Position numbers and translations under genes: made by a program | In this document: piece after piece, positions 1 to 5,701 of the stretch | How positions within the stretch are numbered: the stretch's first letter is position 1 | Layout of the letters: each line of letters starts with the position of its first letter | DNA from: Chlamydiota bacterium | GTDB taxonomy: Bacteria; Chlamydiota; Chlamydiia; Chlamydiales; SM23-39 | Assembly: GCA_021772165.1 (NCBI GenBank) | Contig: JAJFMM010000203.1 | Span: forward strand, 1 to 12,989 | DNA length: 12,989 bases | Reading direction: 5' to 3' | The notes under the pieces: generated by a model | Told to the model about the DNA's origin: nothing | The model's input: the letters and a program-made list of their open reading frames with translations, nothing else | Database searches by the model: none

Positions 1-2
1 CT

Positions 3-563
3 GAGAGCAGCGATACCTATCGAAAGCTTTTCATACATACCCTAGACAAAGCAACAGAGGTACGTGAAGATCAAAAGGCATGTTCTCTCATCAGTCTTGC
101 GTTGATGGCTAAACTTTTAGATAAAAACGAGGATCTCTCCGATATGGAGGTACTCGCTAATCTTCTCATCCAGAGCATTTGGCCTACAGACCAATTGAAA
201 AAGATTGCACATGAAAAAGCCCAAAGTCTTCATCTGTCCGATGCGATCGAAGTCTATCTCGGTTATGTCATGAAGCTAAAACGGGAGCTTAAACTGCCTC
301 TTGATCTCCTCGAGACGCTCTATTTTAAATGCGATCTACAATCAGATAGCGATCTCAGAGAGGTCTACCAACAGATTGTCGACAACTGCAACGATTTTGA
401 AAAACAGTGCATGTATCTCTCGAATAGTAGTTTATGGAAAGCAGCACTCAAAAAGAACTATCCAGCAGACTATGAAAGAGCGCTGAAATCGAAGGATCCA
501 AAGGCATCTCTATTCGCGTTAACAAACAAAATTAATAACCATCCAGTATCATTCTTAACTTAG
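3..563 (+). CDS. NEL-type E3 ubiquitin ligase domain protein, 3' end only (5' end outside window)
   Basis: The frame is open from base 3 to the stop at 561-563, giving 186 residues; the TTG at 102 is an internal codon, so the start lies before the window. By recall, the segment reading KKIAHEKAQSLHLSDAIEVY aligns closely with IpaH9.8 (E-D-I-A-R-D-K-V-R-T-L-H-F-V-D-E-I-E-V-Y), and W-K-A-A-L-K-K matches the IpaH W-H-A-V-L-K-R. NEL domains are cysteine-dependent E3 ligases injected by type III secretion to ubiquitinate host proteins. The Cys encoded at 81-83 aligns with the catalytic Cys (ACSLISLALMAKL against S-C-G-D-R-V-A-L-T-L-N-N-L), but the Asp of the C-x-D motif is replaced by Leu. The protein also ends roughly 70 residues earlier than IpaH. 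An LRR domain probably precedes it. Family assignment is fairly secure; activity is doubtful. The next gene starts 8 bases downstream, so they are likely co-transcribed. Confidence 0.72.
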   Translation, partial: ESSDTYRKLFIHTLDKATEVREDQKACSLISLALMAKLLDKNEDLSDMEVLANLLIQSIWPTDQLKKIAHEKAQSLHLSDAIEVYLGYVMKLKRELKLPLDLLETLYFKCDLQSDSDLREVYQQIVDNCNDFEKQCMYLSNSSLWKAALKKNYPADYERALKSKDPKASLFALTNKINNHPVSFLT

Positions 564-571
564 AGGATTTC

Positions 572-1375
572 ATGCCCGAGCTAGCTCATTCAACAGCCAG
601 TCGTCCTACAAATTATACCAATAATCCGATGCTGGATTCTCAGCCGGCAGCTCCAGCAGCTCTATCGTTTGAGATGTTCAATGAACTAGCGGCAAGGGTA
701 TTGAGCCGTACCACGCCTCTAAATGAGCGCGCTTCCTTGGTCGTATCTGATCTACAAATCTGGTGCGGGAATAAATGGGGCACCCCAGAACATGCTGCTA
801 GTGTCCAAGCTGTTGAGAGAATCGAAAAGTGTGCTGTAAACGAGGCGGGGTCCTTGGATTTAAGTGAATTGAATCTCAGTTCGATTCCCGGTAAAGCGAT
901 TGGACAGCTCACTCACCTTACCTATCTCAACCTGAGTGGTAATCAACTCACCGCGCTTCCGAAGGAAATAGGTCAGCTCAACGACCTCGAAGAGCTGTAT
1001 CTAGAGCGCAATCAACTACTTATCCTACCACCTGAGATTGGAGATCTAACCTCTCTGCAAATTCTTAAGTTGAGTAACAATGGACTGGTCATCTTACCTG
1101 ACGAGATTGGAAACCTCCCAATGCTGCAAGTTCTTGTATTATTCAGGAACGAACTCACTTCCGTACCCGATGAACTAGGATCGAAGTTCTCCAACCTCGA
1201 GTATTTGTGTATCCAGAACAACCCACTCACGTTCCTGCCCCCAAAACTCTACGAGCTACCGAAAAAATGCATCGTTAGCGTAAGCACTCACCACTCCTCG
1301 CAGGAATGTATACAATCGATTCGCAGCACCATCGAAGCAGAAGAATACGATGGCCCACAAATTAACGTAACATAA
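572..1375 (+). CDS. IpaH-like leucine-rich repeat protein without NEL domain (267 aa)
   Basis: The product has a Ser/Thr/Asn-rich leader without a hydrophobic signal (residues 1-30) and a helical N-cap centred on Trp64-Cys65 and Cys87. About six 23-residue LRRs of the L..L.L..N.L..LP.EIG.L type follow (94-225), then a C-terminal cap (226-267) ending in the Y-D-G-P-Q-I motif at 259-264. In IpaH/SspH proteins the same cap and Y-x-G-P-x-I motif join the LRR to the NEL ligase domain; here the protein stops right after it. The ATG at 572 has AGAGG five bases upstream, overlapping the stop of the preceding NEL gene. The likely role is protein binding, possibly as a secreted effector acting in the host cell. 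Secretion is inferred only from family and context. It could be a truncated effector that lost its ligase domain. Confidence 0.85.
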   Translation: MPELAHSTASRPTNYTNNPMLDSQPAAPAALSFEMFNELAARVLSRTTPLNERASLVVSDLQIWCGNKWGTPEHAASVQAVERIEKCAVNEAGSLDLSELNLSSIPGKAIGQLTHLTYLNLSGNQLTALPKEIGQLNDLEELYLERNQLLILPPEIGDLTSLQILKLSNNGLVILPDEIGNLPMLQVLVLFRNELTSVPDELGSKFSNLEYLCIQNNPLTFLPPKLYELPKKCIVSVSTHHSSQECIQSIRSTIEAEEYDGPQINVT

Positions 1376-1377
1376 CA

Positions 1378-1986
1378 ATGGCCGTAATGAATCCTATAGT
1401 ATCAACTAGCTTAGCCGATAACTTGACAATATGGATAAAAGAAGATGGCATAGATTCTGCCCAAGAAAACGTACGAATTGTGGCTGCAACTGCAATCAAA
1501 AGTTTCATCGAAAAAGATAGACAGGGCACACTGGACTTATCGGAAAAAAACTTAACCTCCCTTCCAGAGGGACTTGAAAGGATAAAAAAGCTTAGAACAC
1601 TCAATCTGAGTGGCAACGATCTTAAAGCCTACCCCCCGGGATTGATCAACCTCCACTTCAATTGCTCTGTCCTGTTGGACTGTTCTGCAGCTGGACAAGA
1701 GTTTATGAAAGAGAGAGCGTTTGTATTTCTTCATGAAGAAGTGGCACCGCGTGCATTAAAAAAGCAAAAAAACTCAACTACAACCAGCAACGCTCCCAGT
1801 AGCCCGGATACCTGGTCCGAAGAAGAGGGAGTTGAGTTAGAGGAGTATAACAAAATAAATGCTACAAAATATTGCAGTTTGATGCGTATGCACGAGAATC
1901 GTAATACAAAGAGAAAGAGAGAGGATATGATACGAACTCTCAACGAGGCAGTGGGAGATTCACAACTCATGCATCTATTATCTTGA
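1378..1986 (+). CDS. Short LRR protein with basic C-terminal tail (202 aa)
   Basis: The N-cap (residues 13-50, Trp19) leads into only two LRRs (51-92, with LTSLPEGL and LRTLNLSGNDL), followed by the start of the IpaH-like C-cap (N-C-S-V at 95-98). A hydrophilic tail (116-202) then holds a Ser/Thr-rich stretch, an acidic patch and two basic clusters: R-A-L-K-K-Q-K at 125-131 and K-R-K-R at 178-181. The product is paralogous to the 128-residue protein at 3812-4198; both share N-cap, LRRs and the F-[ML]-K-E-R segment. The start is two bases after the previous stop, with no Shine-Dalgarno sequence, so translation probably depends on coupling; an ATG at 1387 is the alternative start. I do not recognise a specific function. 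Protein binding in a host cell is a family-based guess, and the basic clusters could be a nuclear localisation signal. Confidence 0.75.
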   Translation: MAVMNPIVSTSLADNLTIWIKEDGIDSAQENVRIVAATAIKSFIEKDRQGTLDLSEKNLTSLPEGLERIKKLRTLNLSGNDLKAYPPGLINLHFNCSVLLDCSAAGQEFMKERAFVFLHEEVAPRALKKQKNSTTTSNAPSSPDTWSEEEGVELEEYNKINATKYCSLMRMHENRNTKRKREDMIRTLNEAVGDSQLMHLLS

Positions 1987-2081
1987 TCAAAATCGCGCCT
2001 CAATCTAATTTCTCCGCCTTTATCGGAACTTTCTATGGCAATGCTGATGAATATGATGGCCCACAAATTCGACTAACATAG
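1986..2081 (+). pseudogene. Remnant of an LRR gene: C-terminal cap ending in Y-D-G-P-Q-I
   Basis: In a different frame from the upstream gene, an open stretch runs to the TAG at 2079-2081 and ends E-Y-D-G-P-Q-I-R-L-T. Bases 2049-2081 match the tail of the first LRR gene (1343-1375) at 27 of 33 positions by hand count, including 15 identical bases in a row. There is no start codon, no ribosome binding site and no LRR. This is most simply the stump of a deleted LRR gene, or the original end of the preceding gene after a frameshift. The left boundary is arbitrary. Confidence 0.6.
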
Positions 2082-2128
2082 ACAAGGGCGATCCATACTC
2101 TCTCTCTAGTACCCTACTCGGGCGTATC

Positions 2129-2162
2129 GAGGAAAAGAGCTGTTTCGAGATCTCTTCTCCTC
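2129..2162 (+). terminator. Imperfect hairpin, possible weak terminator of the first LRR operon
   Basis: GAGGAAAAGAG (2129-2139) can pair with CTCTTCTCCTC (2152-2162) over 11 positions with one mismatch, around a 12-base loop. No run of T follows, so intrinsic termination is doubtful. It sits between two LRR gene groups, where a terminator would be expected. Confidence 0.25.
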
Positions 2163-2229
2163 AGCGCTCTTGTCGAATCTCGTAAAATATCCATATGACT
2201 TTATAAACTAAAATTTAAAAAAATCAAAC

Positions 2230-2258
2230 TAGATCAAAGCATAACATTGTTGTATGAT
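2230..2258 (+). promoter_or_regulatory. Weak sigma-70-like promoter candidate for the triple-unit LRR gene
   Basis: TATGAT at 2253-2258 matches the -10 consensus at five of six positions. The hexamer 17 bases upstream (TAGATC, 2230-2235) matches -35 poorly. An AT-rich tract lies just upstream. TAGAAT at 2262-2267 is an alternative -10. The 313-base gap before this gene supports a promoter somewhere here. Confidence 0.3.
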
Positions 2259-2299
2259 AGGTAGAATGTGTTGAAGTATTTATTTTAAAGGGGATTTTA

Positions 2300-3784
2300 A
2301 TGGCAACTGTTAATCTTTCTACAGCCGGTAGAACAACAATGGATGATCTGATGAATGATCTCCAAATTGAAGGAACGGACGAGAGAATCCAAAGAGCAGT
2401 TGAGCCCTTCATTGAACAGAATAGCACGGCCCCCATTCGCTGGGCGGATCTCAACAACTTTAAACTCACTAAAGAGATTGTTCCCGTAAGAAAAATGAAT
2501 CCTATCAGTTTTTCAGGCAATCCAGTTCTCTCGGATTCAGATGAAAAGGGTCTAAATAGTTGGATCAACGAAAAAAATGGCGATTCTGAATATCCGGCTC
2601 GAATCGAAGCTGCGAATAGAATCAGAAACTACTGCACAAAAGAAAACATGTTTACGTTTTTGAATTTAACTGAACTAGGACTCACTTCTCTCCCTCCTCA
2701 AATCGGACAGCTCAAAACTCTACAAGCGTTCAATCTAGCAGGCAACAAGCTCGCTTCACTCCCCCCTCAGATCATCGAGCTCCATGGGCTAAAAGGACTC
2801 TACCTCAATGGCAACCAGATCGTAGAGTTGCAGGATGAGATCTTACAACTCCCTAACTTATTGTGGCTCGATCTGCAAGGCAACCGTTTGAGCTCGTTAC
2901 CGGAAAAAATTGGACAGCTTACCCAATTGCAGAGATTAGACCTGAATGGCAACCAAATCGAAGGGCTGTCGGATCTGTCGCAGAAATACCCTTGCCTAGA
3001 AAAATTCTCCCCTCAAATTAAAGAGGGACTGATTGAATGGTGTGCTGAAGTGAGCGCTGATCCTGCTCAATTGAGAGGTCGACAAAGCACTTCTCAGGCT
3101 ATTCTGGATTGTATAGAAAATAACAGAAGTAGATTGTCATTGAGCGGATATCAACTTACTTCACTTCCTGAGGTGATGAAGAATCTCACAAATCTAAGGT
3201 TCCTTGATCTTAGCTGGAATCATTTGGAAAAAATCCCCCCTTGGATAGGAACCTTTAAAAACCTCGAGCACCTCGATTTAGCCAGCAATTATCTTATGTA
3301 TCTACCGGACTCGATTGAAAAGCTGAATAACCTGGAATCTATCTTTGTCGAGGACAACTATTTACATTTCCCTACGCCGCAACTGATTGCCACGCTCAAG
3401 CAATGCGATGCTGTATTGCGTTATCAAGACCCCCATGAATCAGACAGCTTGGAGATCTGGTGTAGAGAGAAAATAGATGATCCCGAGTACCAGTCCAGAC
3501 GAAAAGTTGTAGAAAAAATTAGAGACTGTGTTTGCAACGGACATACCCAATTGAGAATGACTGACTATAATCTCACGTCTCTCCCGTCTGAAATTGGATA
3601 TCTCACGAAAGTTGAAGGAATGGACCTCTCCGGTAACCAGCTCAGCTCTCTGCCGGCAGAGATGAAAACTCTTACAAGCCTCAAATGGATCATTCTGCCC
3701 AACAAGGATTTTTTCTCGGGCCCCTTAAATCTGCCCGAGAACACAAGATTTATTTTTGAAAATGAGATACTACCTTCCAGCTGA
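2300..3784 (+). CDS. LRR protein with three tandem N-cap/LRR units (494 aa)
   Basis: The ATG has a strong ribosome binding site (AAAGGGG, 2288-2294). The chain contains three copies of a capped LRR module. Unit 1 has its N-cap at Trp88 and about five LRRs (residues 115-225); unit 2 starts at Trp247-Cys248 with about four LRRs (276-355); unit 3 starts at Trp387-Cys388 with about two LRRs (415-465). Each cap runs W[C/I] ... I..C/YC ... L.L....LTSLP. Residues 29-62 (RIQRAVEPFIEQN ... LNNFKLTKEI) resemble a worn fourth cap before unit 1. The C-terminus lacks both the N-C-S-V cap and the Y-x-G-P-x-I tail of its neighbours, so it looks truncated. There is no signal peptide or membrane segment. It is probably a protein-interaction effector, possibly multivalent; no partner can be named. 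Confidence 0.85.
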   Translation: MATVNLSTAGRTTMDDLMNDLQIEGTDERIQRAVEPFIEQNSTAPIRWADLNNFKLTKEIVPVRKMNPISFSGNPVLSDSDEKGLNSWINEKNGDSEYPARIEAANRIRNYCTKENMFTFLNLTELGLTSLPPQIGQLKTLQAFNLAGNKLASLPPQIIELHGLKGLYLNGNQIVELQDEILQLPNLLWLDLQGNRLSSLPEKIGQLTQLQRLDLNGNQIEGLSDLSQKYPCLEKFSPQIKEGLIEWCAEVSADPAQLRGRQSTSQAILDCIENNRSRLSLSGYQLTSLPEVMKNLTNLRFLDLSWNHLEKIPPWIGTFKNLEHLDLASNYLMYLPDSIEKLNNLESIFVEDNYLHFPTPQLIATLKQCDAVLRYQDPHESDSLEIWCREKIDDPEYQSRRKVVEKIRDCVCNGHTQLRMTDYNLTSLPSEIGYLTKVEGMDLSGNQLSSLPAEMKTLTSLKWIILPNKDFFSGPLNLPENTRFIFENEILPSS

Positions 3785-3811
3785 TTTAACAATATAAATA
3801 TTAGGAAAAGA

Positions 3812-4198
3812 ATGATAAATTGTACCCTAACTAATTCTACTCTTGTTTTTGAAAATCAGTTGCACGCTTGGAGTGAAGAAAATGGCATAGACCCTTCTCA
3901 AAAAAATGCGAGGTATGAGGCTGTAGAAGCAATACAAAAGTGCATTAGCAAACCTAATCAGACTCACTTGAATTTATCTAAAACAGGACTTACTTCCCTA
4001 CCAGAGGGACTTGAGAAGATAGAAAAGCTTAGAAGCCTCTGCTTGGATAATAACCCGCTCAAATCCATCCCGTTGGGGCTACTCAAACTTTCTTTCCGAT
4101 GCTCTATCACAATAGATGATTCAGAGCTTGGGCGAGAGTTCTTAAAAGAAAGAATGGCTTCCTTCTCTCATGAAACAGAGGATTCATTCTCAGATTAG
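3812..4198 (+). CDS. Short LRR protein (128 aa), paralog of the one at 1378-1986
   Basis: The N-cap (Trp20, Cys44), two LRRs (51-92, with LTSLPEGL) and the start of the C-cap (R-C-S-I at 96-99, then F-L-K-E-R) match the 202-residue protein upstream, but the long basic tail is missing. DNA at 4001-4034 matches 1564-1597 at 31 of 34 positions by hand count. AGGA about seven bases before the ATG gives a clear ribosome binding site. It lies 27 bases after the triple-unit LRR gene, so co-transcription is likely. The early stop just before a broken LRR fragment in another frame suggests truncation by deletion or frameshift. No function beyond protein binding can be supported. Confidence 0.7.
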   Translation: MINCTLTNSTLVFENQLHAWSEENGIDPSQKNARYEAVEAIQKCISKPNQTHLNLSKTGLTSLPEGLEKIEKLRSLCLDNNPLKSIPLGLLKLSFRCSITIDDSELGREFLKERMASFSHETEDSFSD

Positions 4199-4458
4199 AG
4201 TTTTCCACTGGCCGTCCCGATCTGAAACAAGGCTTATCCGACTGGTGTGGAGAATGTTTCGGCAAGCCCGAACACGCAGCTCGCAATCTAAACACTCTCT
4301 CCCTGGCAAACAATCCATTTACTAACATTCCATTGGTACTCTTCAACCTCCCCTCAAACTGCTCGGTCGATATGACCGACTGTCCGATTCCTGCTACAGT
4401 TATAAATAGAGAGATCATGCAATTGGAGTATTATAACGGTCCTACAATTGAGTATTGA
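4174..4458 (+). pseudogene. LRR gene remnant with internal deletion and no start codon
   Basis: Frame +1 is open from after a TGA at 4171-4173 to a TGA at 4456-4458, with no ATG until 4369. It encodes an N-cap piece (G-L-S-D-W-C-G-E-C-F-G-K-P-E-H-A-A-R, like the W-C-G-N-K-W-G-T-P-E-H-A-A of the first LRR gene). This joins directly to a final LRR (N-L-N-T-L-S-L-A-N-N-P-F), an IpaH-like C-cap (LPSNCSV) and a Y-N-G-P-T-I tail. The second half of the N-cap and all middle LRRs are missing, as after an in-frame internal deletion. The frame is offset from the upstream 128-residue gene and overlaps its last 25 bases. Confidence 0.68.
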
Positions 4459-4474
4459 GGGACCATGTTGCTCA

Positions 4475-5701
4475 TCAAGTTTCGATTATGGCATCAAAGG
4501 TGCGCTGAGCGGAGCCGCGATTCTGATCGCCCGTTTGCTTTGCACTTTCTCGTAGCTTTTCGGAAAGCCTTAAGCGATCGCGAATAGCCTGCGCCAGTTC
4601 TTGCTGGGGGCCTTGCCAGGCAGCGCCACTGGCAAGAGCTAAGCGGGCAAATTCCCGCTGATCTTGCATATTGGGTCCAAATAGAACCGGGCATCCGAAG
4701 AGAAAGGGCTCGAGGACATTGTGGCCACCGACATAAGAAGAAAAACTCCCTGCAACAATAGCCAAAGCGCTCGCTGTGTAGCAGATCGGCAGCTTTCCCA
4801 TCGCATCGACCAGGACAATCTGCTCCTCTTTTCTAGACTCTTCCCATCGGCAAAAAGAGAAGCCCATTTTGCTGAGCAGCTCCCCTACTTCATCAAAGCG
4901 CTCCGGATGGCGTGGCGCTAGAAAAATAACCAGATCGGGATACTCCTTCCAAAGGGGGCTCAGAGTCTCTAGTAATTCTTTCTCTTCGGGTGCATGGGTG
5001 CAAGAGAGTGTGAGCGCGATCTGCTCGGGAGCGAAAGAAAAATGGCGTCTTGCTGTTTCGCGATCAATCGCTGATGCCTGAATATCGAGCTTGAGGTTTC
5101 CGGTTACTTGAATTGGACGACCTACCAAGGATGCAAAGCGACGTGAATACTCTTCATTTTGTGTGGAGAGCAGGTCGAGCGAGAAATAGAGGCGGCGTGC
5201 CAGGAAAGGCACATAGCTAAGGCGTTTGGTCGAGCGCTCTGAGATCTTACCGCTGACAAGGGCAGTCTTGACGCCGGCTTTTTTAGCCTGATAGATCAGA
5301 TTCGGCCAGACATCGCCTTCAACAAAGAGCAGTAGATCCGGTGAAAAAAAACGGATCCAGCGTCTCATGATCCAGGAAAAATCGAGAGGAAGAAAACGGA
5401 AGAGGTCTGCTTCAGATAGGGAGCGGCGCGCTTCTTCCAGGCCTGTAACTGTCGTGCTTGTGACGAGGATGGAGGCGGTCGGCTCTCGCTGGCGCAGCAG
5501 CTTTAGGAGTGGTTGCGCAGCTTTGATCTCTCCGACGGAGACGGCGTGAATCCAGATCTTTTGCAAGCCGGGCTTTCCGTAAGGAGGCCTGGTCCCAAAC
5601 CGCTGCCGAAGCGTACATAAGCGCTTGCCTCTGACTGTTTGCCAGAGGATCTTGGGCGCGGAGACGATCACAAAAAGAACTATAAAAAGATCATAGATCA
5701 T
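4475..5701 (-). CDS. waaA: 3-deoxy-D-manno-octulosonic acid (KDO) transferase
   Basis: This enzyme adds KDO from CMP-KDO to lipid A precursor at the inner membrane; chlamydial homologues (GseA) add several KDO residues and make the genus-specific LPS epitope. A hydrophobic N-terminal anchor (residues 1-15) precedes the GT30 acceptor domain, with HAVSVGE at 52-58 (Glu58 as catalytic base) and TSTTVTGLEEA. The E-G-D-V-W-P-N motif at 128-134 is a variant of the usual E-T-E-I-W-P-N. The GT-B donor half carries GNLKLD, D-A-M-G-K-L-P and GGHNVLEP. At 408 residues it is close to the family's usual length. Its ATG overlaps the leuS stop by four bases (ATGA), so translation is probably coupled. How many KDO residues it adds cannot be read from sequence. 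Confidence 0.96.
   Translation of the reverse strand: MIYDLFIVLFVIVSAPKILWQTVRGKRLCTLRQRFGTRPPYGKPGLQKIWIHAVSVGEIKAAQPLLKLLRQREPTASILVTSTTVTGLEEARRSLSEADLFRFLPLDFSWIMRRWIRFFSPDLLLFVEGDVWPNLIYQAKKAGVKTALVSGKISERSTKRLSYVPFLARRLYFSLDLLSTQNEEYSRRFASLVGRPIQVTGNLKLDIQASAIDRETARRHFSFAPEQIALTLSCTHAPEEKELLETLSPLWKEYPDLVIFLAPRHPERFDEVGELLSKMGFSFCRWEESRKEEQIVLVDAMGKLPICYTASALAIVAGSFSSYVGGHNVLEPFLFGCPVLFGPNMQDQREFARLALASGAAWQGPQQELAQAIRDRLRLSEKLRESAKQTGDQNRGSAQRTFDAIIET

Larger units (their letters stand above)
2082..2299. other. Intergenic, AT-rich, no gene seen
   Basis: This completes the gene-free stretch 1987-2299. It holds an imperfect hairpin (2129-2162), an AT-rich tract around 2195-2230 and a weak promoter candidate before the LRR gene at 2300. 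No convincing ORF or RNA gene was seen on either strand. Confidence 0.5.

Noticed and set aside
102..107. TTG-ATG at 102-107 as the start of the first gene
   Set aside because: The frame is open to the window edge, and the codons before it align with the NEL catalytic helix, so this is internal.
662..790. F-box-like reading of residues 31-69 (L-S-F-E-M-F-N-E-L ... W-C) in the first LRR protein
   Set aside because: F-box LRR proteins are common in environmental chlamydiae, but the conserved Pro and spacing do not fit, and the Trp-Cys belongs to the N-cap shared by all other LRR units here.
4459..4500. Shared terminator between the LRR cluster and waaA
   Set aside because: No stable inverted repeat or T tract is visible in or around the 16-base gap.
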